NCBI RefSeq assembly: GCF_029893355.1
Contig: NZ_JARZAI010000006.1
Span: forward strand, 124,001 to 188,000
DNA: 64,000 bases
Direction of reading: 5' to 3'
DNA from: Kitasatospora sp. MAA4
GTDB lineage: Bacteria > Actinomycetota > Actinomycetes > Streptomycetales > Streptomycetaceae
Below the pieces are notes generated by a model. It was not told the origin of the DNA and made no database searches. It was given only the letters and a program-made list of their open reading frames with translations. Positions within the stretch are counted from its first letter, which is position 1. Every line of letters begins with the position of its first letter. Both the position numbers and the translations under genes were made by a program. Below are positions 33,840 through 42,220 of the stretch, in pieces.

Positions 33840-34583
33840 GTGAGCATGTTGACTCCCCAGGGTTTGAAGGGGAAGCAGTTCCGGGTCACCGGCACCAGCT
33901 ACCCGCGCCTGGGCCCGCCGCCCCGCCGCGGCCGACGGATCATGATGATCGTCAGCTCGATGCTCGCCCTGGCGCTGATCGCGCTGGGCGGCGTCCAGCT
34001 GGTCGGCATCTTCACCGGCAAGGCCAAGCACGGCGCCGCGCAGGCCTGCGCGTCCGTACCGCCCTCGGGCAAGCCGCTGGCCGCCCCGATCGCCGCCACC
34101 GGCTCACCCGCCGCTTCCGCCTCCGCTTCCCCCTCCGCGGGTGAGACGGCCGGGGCCTCGCCCGCCGTCTCCGCCCCGCCGCTGCCGGTCGCCGCGGCCA
34201 GCGCCATCCCGCAGCCGCAGACCGTCACGGTGAACGTCTACAACGCCACCGACAAGGCCGGCCTGGCAGCCCGGACGGCCGACGAGCTCAAGAAGCGCGG
34301 CTTCACCGTCGGCAAGGTCGGCAACGCCCCGTCGGCCCTGGACAAGAAGCTGCCCGGCACCGCCGAACTGATCGCCGGCCCGGCCGGGATCGGCGCGGCG
34401 ACCCTGCTCGGCTCCCAGGTCGCCGGCGCCGCCTCGATGGCGGACGCCCGGACCGACGGCAGCGTGGACTTCGTCGTCGGCGACGCGTACACCGCCCTGC
34501 TCGACCCGACCGCAGCAGCCGCCGCGCTGGCTCAGGCACTGAAGCCCTCGCCGTCCGCCTCCCCGGGCCCCGGCAGCTGCTGA
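33840..34583 (+). CDS. LytR C-terminal domain membrane protein
   Basis: A 247-residue protein. A short cytoplasmic N-terminus (TPQGLKGKQFRVTGTSYPRL) leads to one membrane helix (about residues 38-60) and an Ala/Ser/Pro-rich linker. An extracytoplasmic LytR_C domain follows, starting TVTVNVYNATDKAGLAARTADELKKRGF in two adjoining stretches and ending FVVGDAYTALLDP. LytR_C domains accompany LCP cell-wall glycopolymer ligases; this protein lacks the LCP catalytic domain. I chose GTG 33840 (AGGGGAGA 6 bases upstream); ATG 33846 is possible. Confidence 0.88.
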   Translation: MSMLTPQGLKGKQFRVTGTSYPRLGPPPRRGRRIMMIVSSMLALALIALGGVQLVGIFTGKAKHGAAQACASVPPSGKPLAAPIAATGSPAASASASPSAGETAGASPAVSAPPLPVAAASAIPQPQTVTVNVYNATDKAGLAARTADELKKRGFTVGKVGNAPSALDKKLPGTAELIAGPAGIGAATLLGSQVAGAASMADARTDGSVDFVVGDAYTALLDPTAAAAALAQALKPSPSASPGPGSC

Positions 34584-34600
34584 CCGCCACCACACACGAC

Positions 34601-34634
34601 TGAGGGCCCCAGCTCCACCGAGCTGAGGCCCTCA
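34601..34634. terminator. Bidirectional terminator between LytR_C gene and upp
   Basis: TGAGGGCC (34601-34608) pairs with GGCCCTCA (34627-34634), with inner AGCT/AGCT pairing. CCTTTTTCC follows at about 34646. It separates convergent genes and can serve both. Confidence 0.75.
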
Positions 34635-34654
34635 CCATGTCCGTTCCTTTTTCC

Positions 34655-35290
34655 TCAGCCCGCGGTGCCGTAGAGGCGGTCCCCGGCGTCCCCGAGGCCC
34701 GGCACGATGTAACCGTTCTCGTTCAGGCGCTCGTCCAGTGCGGCGGTGACCACCGTGACCGGCAGACCCGCCAGTTCCTTCTCCAGCACCTCGATGCCCT
34801 CGGGCGCCGCCAGCAGCACCACGGCGGTGACGTCGGTGGCGCCGCGCTCGATCAGCAGCCGGATCGCGGCGACCAGCGTGCCGCCGGTGGCCAGCATCGG
34901 GTCCAGCACGTACACCTGACGGCCGGAGAGGTCGTCCGGCATCCGGGTGGCGTACGTGGAGGCCTCCAGGGTCTCCTCGTTGCGCACCATGCCCAGGAAG
35001 CCGACCTCGGCGGTCGGCAGCAGCCGGGTCATGCCGTCCAGCATGCCGAGGCCGGCCCGCAGGATCGGCACCACCAGCGGGCGCGGGTAGCTGAGCCGGG
35101 TGCCGAGCGTGACCGCGACGGGGGTGGTGATCTCGACCTCGTCGGTCCGCACGTCCCGAGTGGCCTCGTAGGCCAGCAGGGTGACCAGCTCGTCGGTGAG
35201 ACGACGGAAGGTCGGGGAGTCGGTGCGCTCATCGCGCAGCGTGGAGAGCTTGTGGGCCACCAGGGGGTGGTCGACGACGTGGATCCGCAT
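34655..35290 (-). CDS. upp: Uracil phosphoribosyltransferase
   Basis: A 211-residue enzyme that converts uracil and PRPP to UMP in pyrimidine salvage. Family landmarks are [20 protein letters not shown] at the start, [15 protein letters not shown] near residue 75, the PRPP-binding loop [17 protein letters not shown] near 128, and the uracil-binding end [23 protein letters not shown]. All catalytic segments are intact. The start at 35290 matches the family; an upstream start at 35353 would add a non-homologous tail. Confidence 0.97.
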   Translation of the reverse strand: MRIHVVDHPLVAHKLSTLRDERTDSPTFRRLTDELVTLLAYEATRDVRTDEVEITTPVAVTLGTRLSYPRPLVVPILRAGLGMLDGMTRLLPTAEVGFLGMVRNEETLEASTYATRMPDDLSGRQVYVLDPMLATGGTLVAAIRLLIERGATDVTAVVLLAAPEGIEVLEKELAGLPVTVVTAALDERLNENGYIVPGLGDAGDRLYGTAG

Positions 35291-35431
35291 ACTCCCGAGC
35301 CTAGCCGCGCCTGGACACCCGTACGACCGCCGCGCCCGCACTCGTCCGCACACCTGTCGTCCCTCGGGTCTCCACAGGTGCCACGGCTCTCCTGTGGTAT
35401 CAAACCGGGACTTCTGGGAAGGTCAGACCGT

Positions 35432-35650
35432 ATGAAGAGCAACCCGGGCCCGGTCGACGGACCCCCCGAGGAGCCCACCGGCCAGCCGCGCGCCGCACCC
35501 TCCGAGACGGAGGCCCAGCGCCGGCGACGGCGGGCCGTCTTCCTGCGCGAGCTCGCCGAGGCCCGCGAACTGCGGGCCCGGGTCCAGCCGCGCAAGACCA
35601 AGGAGCGCCGGATGCGCGAGGCTCTGCGCATGCGGACCTTCCGGATCTGA
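35432..35650 (+). CDS. Small basic hypothetical protein
   Basis: A 72-residue, highly charged protein. It has a Pro/Gly/Glu-rich N-terminal half, then ETEAQRRRRRAVFLRELAEA and RKTKERRMREALRMRTFRI. The Arg-rich helix could bind nucleic acid. GGGAAGG lies 10 bases before the ATG. It is conserved between upp and tadA in streptomycetes as far as I recall. No function is known. Confidence 0.75.
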   Translation: MKSNPGPVDGPPEEPTGQPRAAPSETEAQRRRRRAVFLRELAEARELRARVQPRKTKERRMREALRMRTFRI

Positions 35651-35880
35651 GACCCCGCGCGCCACTCCCGCGCGCCACCCCGACCCCGACACGCCGCCCC
35701 GATCTTGCGATTCCGACACGACCTGCAAAGACGCGCTGCCGAACACCCCCCGCAAGGCCAGGCTTTCTGTCACGATGCCGATGGGACGGTCCGAACAGGC
35801 GGACCGCCTCTGGTGCGGGGGCGGCCAGACCGCGTTCGCCCGAGATCGCCTACGGCCGAGACCATTTGGGAGTGTCCCTG

Positions 35881-36453
35881 GTGGCGTACTTCGCTGCAGT
35901 GCTTGCTCGCACCGAGGACGGGTGGGATGTGAGCGAGACCGAGTTGGACAGTGTCGAAACTCTTGCCGATCTTGCCGACCTGGCACGCGAAGCGGCAGAG
36001 GACGACAACACCGTGCTGGTGTTCATCGAGCAGGAGGACGCGTGGTTCGCCGTCGTCCGGGTGGACGGCGAGGAGGATCCACGGATCTTCGTGTCGGACG
36101 CCGCGGCTGCCGCCCGCAGCTCCTACGGGGACGTCGTCCTCACCGAGGAGCTGGTCGGACGGGCCGGCGACAGTGAGTTCGACGACCTCGACAGCCTGGT
36201 GACCGAGCTGGAGGACAGTGAGGACGCCGAGGGCGGCGCCGACTCCGACGACGAGGACGAGGACGACGGCCCGGCCACCGGCCCCGGCGGCGTCCCCGTC
36301 GGCCCGCTCGGCGACGCCGAGCTGCTGAGCGAGTTCGGGATCTCCGCGCCCGACCTGCTCGGCCTCAGCGGCGAAGGCGCCGAGCCCGGCGAGGCGCTCA
36401 GCGAGATCGCCGACGCGCTGGGCTGCGCCGAGGTCCTGGAGGCGGTGCGCTGA
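35881..36453 (+). CDS. tRNA adenosine deaminase-associated protein
   Basis: A 190-residue acidic protein starting (V)AYFAAVLARTEDGWDVSE and rich in Asp/Glu in its middle (residues about 100-135). It is conserved just upstream of tadA in streptomycetes, hence its usual name; its biochemical role is unknown. I chose GTG 35881 because GGGAG lies 8 bases upstream and the family begins at that Tyr-Phe-Ala motif; GTG 35872 is an alternative. It lies 47 bp before tadA. Confidence 0.85.
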   Translation: MAYFAAVLARTEDGWDVSETELDSVETLADLADLAREAAEDDNTVLVFIEQEDAWFAVVRVDGEEDPRIFVSDAAAAARSSYGDVVLTEELVGRAGDSEFDDLDSLVTELEDSEDAEGGADSDDEDEDDGPATGPGGVPVGPLGDAELLSEFGISAPDLLGLSGEGAEPGEALSEIADALGCAEVLEAVR

Positions 36454-36500
36454 CGACGGGCGGGGTCGGGACGGGCTGCCGGATATCCGACACTGGTGGG

Positions 36501-37010
36501 ATGCAGCCCCGCCCCGACCTCGCCCCGCTCCCGGCCCCCGTACGCCCCGACCCGGTACGCGACCGCTGGACGGCGCCGATGCGCCTCGCCATCGCCGAGG
36601 CCGCCCTGGCCCTGCCCACCGGAGACGTCCCGGTCGGCGCGCTGCTGCTGGCCCCCGACGGCACCGTCCTCGGCCGCGGCCACAACGAACGCGAGGCCGT
36701 CGCCGACCCGACCGCCCACGCCGAGATCCAGGCCATCCGCCAGGCCGCCGCCGCCGTCGGCGAGTGGCGCCTGACCGGCTGCACCCTGGTCGTCACCCTC
36801 GAACCCTGCACCATGTGCGCCGGCGCCATCGTCCTCTCCCGCATCGACCGCGTCGTCTACGGCGCCCTCGACGAGAAGGCCGGCGCCGCCGGCTCCCTCT
36901 TCGACGTGATGCGCGACCGCCGCCTCAACCACCGCCCCGAAGTCATCCCCGGCGTCCTCGCCGACGCCTGCGCCACCCAGCTCCGCACCTTCTTCGACGG
37001 CCACCGCTGA
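36501..37010 (+). CDS. tadA: tRNA-specific adenosine deaminase
   Basis: A 169-residue zinc deaminase that converts the wobble adenosine of tRNA-Arg(ACG) to inosine. The zinc/proton-shuttle motif DPTAHAEIQAIR (His about 73, Glu about 75) and the second zinc motif EPCTMCAGAIV (Cys about 103 and 106) are intact. It ends AGSLFDVMRDRRLNHRPEV as usual. An ATG at 36579 would give a product closer to typical length, so the first 26 residues are uncertain. The tRNA-Ser gene follows by 56 bp. Confidence 0.93.
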   Translation: MQPRPDLAPLPAPVRPDPVRDRWTAPMRLAIAEAALALPTGDVPVGALLLAPDGTVLGRGHNEREAVADPTAHAEIQAIRQAAAAVGEWRLTGCTLVVTLEPCTMCAGAIVLSRIDRVVYGALDEKAGAAGSLFDVMRDRRLNHRPEVIPGVLADACATQLRTFFDGHR

Positions 37011-37066
37011 CCCCGCTCCCACAACGGATTTCCACCCAGCCCAACCCGTCCGGTAGAGTCTCCCTC

Positions 37067-37156
37067 GGTAGCGTGTCCGAGCGGCCAAAGGAGCACGCCT
37101 CGAAAGCGTGTGTGGGGGCAACTTCACCGTGGGTTCGAATCCCACCGCTACCGCCA
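37067..37156 (+). tRNA. tRNA-Ser (CGA anticodon, reads UCG)
   Basis: The acceptor stem GGTAGCG (37067-37073) pairs with CGCTACC (37146-37152), followed by discriminator G and an encoded CCA. The anticodon loop CTCGAAA sits in an ACGC/GCGT stem, giving anticodon CGA. A long variable arm (GTGGGGGCAACTTCAC) and GGTTCGAATCC in the T arm complete a class II serine tRNA. The accessory block 37207-59858 lies directly downstream, making it a possible integration hotspot, though I found no second copy of its 3' end. Confidence 0.96.
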
Positions 37157-37164
37157 GAGCAGCA

Positions 37165-37206
37165 CGATGAAGGGCACCTACGAAATTTCGTAGGTGCCCT
37201 TCATCG
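37165..37206 (+). terminator. Perfect 42-bp palindrome after tRNA-Ser
   Basis: Twenty-one bases read CGATGAAGGGCACCTACGAA and A, followed immediately by their exact reverse complement, with the centre between 37185 and 37186 and no spacer. It lies 8 bp after the tRNA and would form a very stable hairpin, so it is most likely the tRNA terminator. Confidence 0.8.
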
Positions 37207-37709
37207 TTCGCCGTCTCAGCTTCCGTTCCGCTTTGGCTCCTGGACCCGCTTCAGACCCGCCTGACGGCTCCTCAACGCCCTCGGCCGCTACCTTCCAGAC
37301 GAGACCGCCGATCCGCTGGGCGATGCCGTTCCGGACTGTGCGGCCATGTGCTTGCCGGCAGTGGCCATCGCCACGGGCGACCGCTCCATGACAACCGTCA
37401 CCGCCCGCTCACTGATGCCCACCCAGTATGACCACGACGGTGGCCGCAGTCTGGCGCGCGGCGTGAGACCCCGGGCGTACCGGGTCCGAGAACAGTCGAG
37501 AAGGCTCCACCGCTCGCCTCGATGGCTGCGCGAGATGAGCGGCGCAGCCCACCTCCGAGGGGAACACTCAGTACCCTTCCGGCAAGGCGACGCCTGAGTC
37601 GCGCACGACAACGCAGCCACGTCGCGGGACCTGACGAAGGGCGCGCCCACCGTCCCACTCCCGAGCAAGGAGGCTACTAATGGTGACCGCGCGACCGTAG
37701 AGTGTCGCC
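37207..37709. other. Gene-free junction at left edge of accessory block
   Basis: About 500 bp without a gene that I can support. Several short frames are open on both strands, but none shows a recognisable domain, a ribosome site or consistent codon bias. It may be eroded mobile DNA. The end (37675-37709) holds the likely promoter of the ATPase gene. Confidence 0.55.
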
Positions 37710-37710
37710 A
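37698..37710 (+). promoter_or_regulatory. Leaderless -10 box of the GHKL-nuclease gene
   Basis: TAGAGT (37698-37703) lies 6 bases before the ATG at 37710, the spacing expected when transcription starts at the A of ATG. No Shine-Dalgarno sequence is present. The -35 is weak. The methyltransferase gene at 40821 has the same TAGAGT-6-ATG arrangement. Confidence 0.5.
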
Positions 37711-39719
37711 TGGCTGCAGAGACACGCGCACGAGACTTCAAGATCACCGTGCTAGGTCGAACGTTGGAGCACCTTGGGACCCAAATGTATAAGAGAAGGG
37801 ACGTAGCGATTGCGGAGCTCGTGGCTAATTGCTGGGATGCGGGAGCAAAGCGTGTCGACATCGAGATTCCAAGAGCAGAATCCTATAGCCCCACAACGAG
37901 CGTCCTTACGGTGACCGATGATGGCTCTGGGATGAGCGACGAAGAGATTGAGAAGAACTATCTAGTAATCGGCAGAAATCGGCGATCCGCTGGTCAGGGA
38001 ACGGTCGATGGCAGGCGCGTGATGGGCCGCAAGGGCGTGGGTAAGCTCGCTGGATTCGGCCTGGCTCGGACTATGGTGGTCACCACGTGGCGAGGTGGAG
38101 AGGCCTGCACCCTGACACTTGATGCCAAATCCCTTAAAACAGACTCTGACCATACAGAAGATGTTGCAATTCCAGGAGTTATCGCACCGAAGAGCTCCGA
38201 ACTCCCCCACCTCAGTGGAACTCGCATTGAGATGAAGGATCTCAAGCACAAGTCCCCCGTTGGCATCGAGGGCCTCAATCGATCACTAGCCCGCCGCTTC
38301 AGCGCCACCGTGCGAGGCGAGATGGAGATCTATCTCAACGGGGAACGGGTAACGGATCCGGATATTTCCTTTGATATGCGCGAGCCAGCCTCTGGCGACG
38401 CCGCAACCGAAATCGAACCCGGACAGTCAATCAAATGGTGGGCCGGATTCAGTCACACCGTGCTTCCCAAAGAACTTCAAGGCTTCACTGTTATTGTGAA
38501 TGGCAAGACCGCTCAAGCACCTCCATACTTCTTCGACGTCGAAGGAACTGCAAGCGGACAGCACGGCACTAAATATCTGACCGGAGTAATCGAGGCAGAC
38601 TATCTCGACACCGGATCCGATGACGACTCTGATCGAGTTTCCACAGACAGGCAGGAAATCGACTGGGACGACGATGTCTCGGTACCGTTGAAGGCATGGG
38701 GAGATGCCTTGACAAGGAAACTGCTACGCGAGCGGATCGAGCAGCGAGGGCAGAAACTCAAGGACGAGGTCGGAACGAATCCGGCCTTTGCCGCGAGAAT
38801 TGCCAGGCTCGATCGCAGCTCAGCCAAGCAGGTGGACAAATTTCTGGAGCTTCTCGGAAAAGCAGGCACCGAAGGCGACCGGGTGGATCCACTTGCAGAC
38901 ACCATCCTCCGCGCATTTGAATATCGGCAGTTCCACGACTTCATAGCCGAGCTAGACGTTGCCGCATCAGACCCCCTGGCGCTGCAACAGGCGGTGGAGT
39001 ACATGCACGACTGGAAGCTTCTTGAAAGTCGCGCGGTATTGGAGGTCGTACGTGGGAGACTTGACATTATTGACAAGTTCTATGAACTTATCGTCGACGA
39101 CGCTCCGGAAACAGCATCCAGCAAGAGCCGGGAGAATCTCCACGACCTGATTGCCGACTACCCCTGGCTAATCAATCCCGAGTGGCAGGTATTCTCGGAA
39201 GAGAAGCGAATTACTACCAAACTCCGAGACTGGGGGCGTGAAGATCTGATCGACCCAGCGTATGCGGGCCGGTATGACTTCCTCGCTCTCTCAGGAAATG
39301 GAGAACTGGTGGTGATTGAAATTAAGCGAGCTGGCCACGCTGTCACGACTCATGATCTCTACAATCTCGAAGAGTATGCCCGCCGCTTGGGGGACGCCCA
39401 GAAGGTCGGACTCATGGCCTTCATCTCCAGTGAGAAATTTGAAATCAGCTCAGGCCTTCGGGCCAGCTGGGAGCAGCGCGAGGACGCTGCACTCTATTCT
39501 TGGCAGGAGATTCAGACCCGTGCCCGCACGTACTACGAACACTATCGCGCAATTCTTGAAGGCGACGTAGAAGATGCGCACTTCAGCAGAAAAGAAAGAG
39601 AAGTTGCCCGAACCCGAGACGTCCTAGAGGGTGGCGCCTACAGGGGAGTTCATCTGCGGCGAGATGGAGTCGGACCTCAGGACGTTGACTACGGAGCGAA
39701 TACAGATCCCGAGAACTAG
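37710..39719 (+). CDS. GHKL ATPase fused to PD-(D/E)XK nuclease
   Basis: A 669-residue protein of the predicted restriction island. The N-terminus is a GHKL (Hsp90/MutL/MORC-type) ATPase: N-box AELVANCWDAG (about residues 35-45), G1 VTDDGSGMSDEEI (about 68-80), G2 GRKGVGKLAGFGLA (about 106-119), G3 SGTRIEMKDL. The C-terminal part has a PD-(D/E)XK-type nuclease signature: Asp about 523 in GRYDFLAL and E-I-K about 537-539 in VVIEIKRAGH, as in Shedu/DUF4263-like nucleases. It should couple ATP-driven dimerisation to DNA cleavage. Its codon use is visibly A/T-richer than all neighbours, indicating horizontal transfer, perhaps separate from the rest of the island. It is apparently leaderless. Confidence 0.85.
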   Translation: MAAETRARDFKITVLGRTLEHLGTQMYKRRDVAIAELVANCWDAGAKRVDIEIPRAESYSPTTSVLTVTDDGSGMSDEEIEKNYLVIGRNRRSAGQGTVDGRRVMGRKGVGKLAGFGLARTMVVTTWRGGEACTLTLDAKSLKTDSDHTEDVAIPGVIAPKSSELPHLSGTRIEMKDLKHKSPVGIEGLNRSLARRFSATVRGEMEIYLNGERVTDPDISFDMREPASGDAATEIEPGQSIKWWAGFSHTVLPKELQGFTVIVNGKTAQAPPYFFDVEGTASGQHGTKYLTGVIEADYLDTGSDDDSDRVSTDRQEIDWDDDVSVPLKAWGDALTRKLLRERIEQRGQKLKDEVGTNPAFAARIARLDRSSAKQVDKFLELLGKAGTEGDRVDPLADTILRAFEYRQFHDFIAELDVAASDPLALQQAVEYMHDWKLLESRAVLEVVRGRLDIIDKFYELIVDDAPETASSKSRENLHDLIADYPWLINPEWQVFSEEKRITTKLRDWGREDLIDPAYAGRYDFLALSGNGELVVIEIKRAGHAVTTHDLYNLEEYARRLGDAQKVGLMAFISSEKFEISSGLRASWEQREDAALYSWQEIQTRARTYYEHYRAILEGDVEDAHFSRKEREVARTRDVLEGGAYRGVHLRRDGVGPQDVDYGANTDPEN

Positions 39720-39836
39720 AAGTTCATCGCCACCGCCAGCTTCGCGAGGGGCTTCGACTGATTGCAGCCGGAGCTCCTAGTCATCTACCTACTTAATTCG
39801 CCACTGACTGCTTCTGGCGTGACACCATCGACCAAT

Positions 39837-40637
39837 TCATTCGGGAAGGGCGGGTCCGACTGTGTTGATTCTTTTCCGAGCCGCGGCGACCTCATCGATG
39901 ACAAGTTGAGCTGCTTCGCCAGGCGGGGTGTGCTCCCAAAACCTGAGCACCTTCCAACCGGAATTCTCCAGAAGGCGGACCGTCTCCGCGTCTCGGGCCT
40001 TGGTGTCTTTGATCTTCTCAACCCAGAAGTCCCGGTTCGTCGCCGGCACACTCCGGTGTTCCGGACAACCGTGCCAATAGCAACCGTCTACGAAGACGGC
40101 AACCTTCGCCTTCGGGAACACCACGTCCGCCGTCCGCCGAAGTGACGGTATCGGCCGAGCTGAGACCCGATAGCGGAGCCCGGCACGGTGGAGTAGCGAT
40201 CGGAGGCGCAGCTCCGGTTTCGTGTCCCTGCCCTTATTCCCGACCATCGACTTCCGTGTGGCGGGGGAGGAGGCCCATGAGTCCTCCGGGGCCGACGGCT
40301 TCGAGAGCATCCCGGCTTCCCGCGCCAGTCGCCAGCCCTCGCGAAGGTTCTCGACGCGGGTGGGGCGGTCGAGCTTCCCCAGCGGGACGGTCGTCGAGCG
40401 GCCGTCGACGGACCAGCGAAGGACGGCAGTGATCAGCCCGGTGCGAATGGATCCCTTCAGGACGACGCTCGCTGGTCGGAGGCGACCTTCTCCGACGTCC
40501 ACCAAACGACAGTCGGCGCCTCCCGCAGTGCGGTCCTGCTCCCGAGACCGCTGCGCTCTGTCGAGCCCTGGGCGCGGACGCCACATGCGGTCGGGGAGGG
40601 CTGGCGCCGATGACCTGCCCTTGCCCTCTGGTGTCAC
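39837..40637 (-). CDS. Vsr-type very short patch repair endonuclease with N-terminal extension
   Basis: A 266-residue protein. The C-terminal about 145 residues are a Vsr endonuclease: SSPATRKSMVGNKGRDTKPE, RTADVVFPKAKVAVFVDGCYWHGCPEHRS in two blocks, and NSGWKVLRFWEHTP. The catalytic Asp (TADVVF) and the FVDGCYWHGCP zinc-binding segment are conserved. Vsr nicks T:G mismatches produced by deamination of 5-methylcytosine, protecting sites of a cytosine methylase like that encoded 183 bp away on the other strand. The N-terminal about 115 residues (LITAVLRWSVDGRSTTVPLGKL region) are an extra domain of unknown role. The GTG start at 40637 has GAGGGG 6 bases upstream. Confidence 0.85.
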   Translation of the reverse strand: MTPEGKGRSSAPALPDRMWRPRPGLDRAQRSREQDRTAGGADCRLVDVGEGRLRPASVVLKGSIRTGLITAVLRWSVDGRSTTVPLGKLDRPTRVENLREGWRLAREAGMLSKPSAPEDSWASSPATRKSMVGNKGRDTKPELRLRSLLHRAGLRYRVSARPIPSLRRTADVVFPKAKVAVFVDGCYWHGCPEHRSVPATNRDFWVEKIKDTKARDAETVRLLENSGWKVLRFWEHTPPGEAAQLVIDEVAAARKRINTVGPALPE

Positions 40638-40784
40638 TGAGGTCCCCTCACTGTCGAGCGTGCTTCAAAGCCGACGATAAGGCTCGCAAGGCCAACCGTG
40701 GCAAGCGTTGGCTCTGCCCGATGTGACCGAAATGGGGGCCGGCGCGAAGGAAGTTCGACGTAGTAGAGTCATACAGGCTCTGCC

Positions 40785-40821
40785 TTGTACCAGGTATGCC
40801 TCGCCGGCTAGAGTGCGCTCA
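40785..40821 (+). promoter_or_regulatory. Leaderless promoter of the cytosine methyltransferase
   Basis: TTGTAC (40785-40790), an 18-base spacer, then TAGAGT (40809-40814) and ATG at 40821 after 6 bases. This fits a housekeeping-type promoter with a leaderless transcript; no ribosome site precedes the ATG. Confidence 0.55.
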
Positions 40822-42089
40822 TGGCCGACATCCCCTCCGCGACCAGCGGCTTCAGTCCGACTGACATCGGCACCCTCCCCGCCTCCGGTCGATTCCGCAT
40901 GATCGATCTCTTCGCGGGCTGTGGCGGGCTGACCAAGGGGTTCGTAGACGCCCGCCACAACGGACGTCAGGTCTACAAGTCGATCGCCGCCGTTGAGATC
41001 GACCGCGCGGCGGCCGCGACCTACGCGGCCAACTTCGGCTCTCACGTCCACAACGGTGACATCGCCGCGTGGGTACAACGGAAGGGCGGCATCCCCCGAG
41101 CTGACATCGTCCTCGGCGGTCCGCCGTGCCAGGGATTCTCCCGCCTCGGGAACCAAGACCCGGACGACGCGCGCAACCAGTTGTGGCGCCACTACCTGAC
41201 CGTCGTCGCCGACGTCAGGCCGAAGTTCTTCGTGATGGAGAACGTCGACGCCTTCAGGCGAGCCCCCGAGTTCCAACTGCTAGTGAACGAAACCCGCCCC
41301 GGAGGGCTCCTTGCGGACTACCTCATCCGGCACGATCTCATCAGTGCGGACGACCACGGCGTGCCGCAGCGGCGTAAGCGGACGATCCTCGTCGGTGCGC
41401 GGAAAGACCTGGTCGTAGCTCCCGGGTCGGACAGGCGAATCATCGATGTACCGGAGATCGAACTGCAGAGCCTCTTGATCCCCGGCCCCTCCGCCAACAA
41501 GCCGTCGACCGTCTGGCAGACGATCTCGGATCTCGTTCTGAAGAAGCTCGACCCACAACTGCCGATTCGTGAAGGCAAGTTCGACGGCTCTGCGATCCAA
41601 GGACCGTTCAGCATGAATGAACTCCACCTCCGCCGGAACGGCATCACCGAGCATTCCATGCAGCGCTATGCCTCCATCCCGGAGGGTGGGAACCGCTTCG
41701 ACATCCCCGAGGAACTGCTCTCCCCTTGCTGGAAGAAGCACAAGACCGGATCTGCTGATGTCATGGGGCGGTTGTTCCGGAACAAGCCGTCCGTGACGAT
41801 CCGCACGGAGTTCTTCAAGCCCGAGAAGGGGAGGTACCTCCACCCGTGGCTCCACCGTCCCATCACGCACCTGGAGGCGGCTCTTCTGCAGAGCTTCCCG
41901 ATGGACTTCAAGTGGTGTGGCACACGGAACGAGATCGCCCGGCAGATCGGCAACGCCGTCCCCGTCGGCTTGGCCCGTGTCATCGCCGAACATCTCGCGC
42001 CTCTTCTCCTCGCCCAGCCCGCCGAGCGTCCGGCGACGCCGACTAAGACCCGCCGTCGCGCCAAGGAGCGTGCCCTGACCGCGGCCTGA
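40821..42089 (+). CDS. DNA (cytosine-5-)-methyltransferase
   Basis: A 422-residue C5-cytosine methylase, the modification enzyme of the island. Motif I MIDLFAGCGGLTKGF (about residues 27-41), motif IV LGGPPCQGFSRLGNQ with catalytic Cys about 103, motif VI FVMENVDAF, motif VIII QRRKRTILVGAR, and motifs IX-X near the end (EIARQIGNAVPVGLARVIA) are all present in the usual order. The target recognition domain lies between about 240 and 340. A leaderless start at ATG 40821 is likely. It would mark host DNA so the Z1/GHKL/nuclease proteins encoded downstream spare it. Confidence 0.93.
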   Translation: MADIPSATSGFSPTDIGTLPASGRFRMIDLFAGCGGLTKGFVDARHNGRQVYKSIAAVEIDRAAAATYAANFGSHVHNGDIAAWVQRKGGIPRADIVLGGPPCQGFSRLGNQDPDDARNQLWRHYLTVVADVRPKFFVMENVDAFRRAPEFQLLVNETRPGGLLADYLIRHDLISADDHGVPQRRKRTILVGARKDLVVAPGSDRRIIDVPEIELQSLLIPGPSANKPSTVWQTISDLVLKKLDPQLPIREGKFDGSAIQGPFSMNELHLRRNGITEHSMQRYASIPEGGNRFDIPEELLSPCWKKHKTGSADVMGRLFRNKPSVTIRTEFFKPEKGRYLHPWLHRPITHLEAALLQSFPMDFKWCGTRNEIARQIGNAVPVGLARVIAEHLAPLLLAQPAERPATPTKTRRRAKERALTAA

Positions 42090-42220
42090 CAGCGGTAGGT
42101 CTGCGGGCGGCACCGATCCGTGTGGCCTGACCCTGTCGCTGCTGTACGGTCGTCAGGTCGTGTGTCCGGCGTGGAGCCAACGTTCCGTGTCGGGCCGAGG
42201 TGCGGGGCTTAAGGGGATCC

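Noticed and set aside
37207..37709. Possible tyrosine-recombinase remnant on the reverse strand
   Set aside because: Short pieces vaguely recall an integrase C-terminus, but no R-H-R-Y arrangement can be read, so I do not annotate it.
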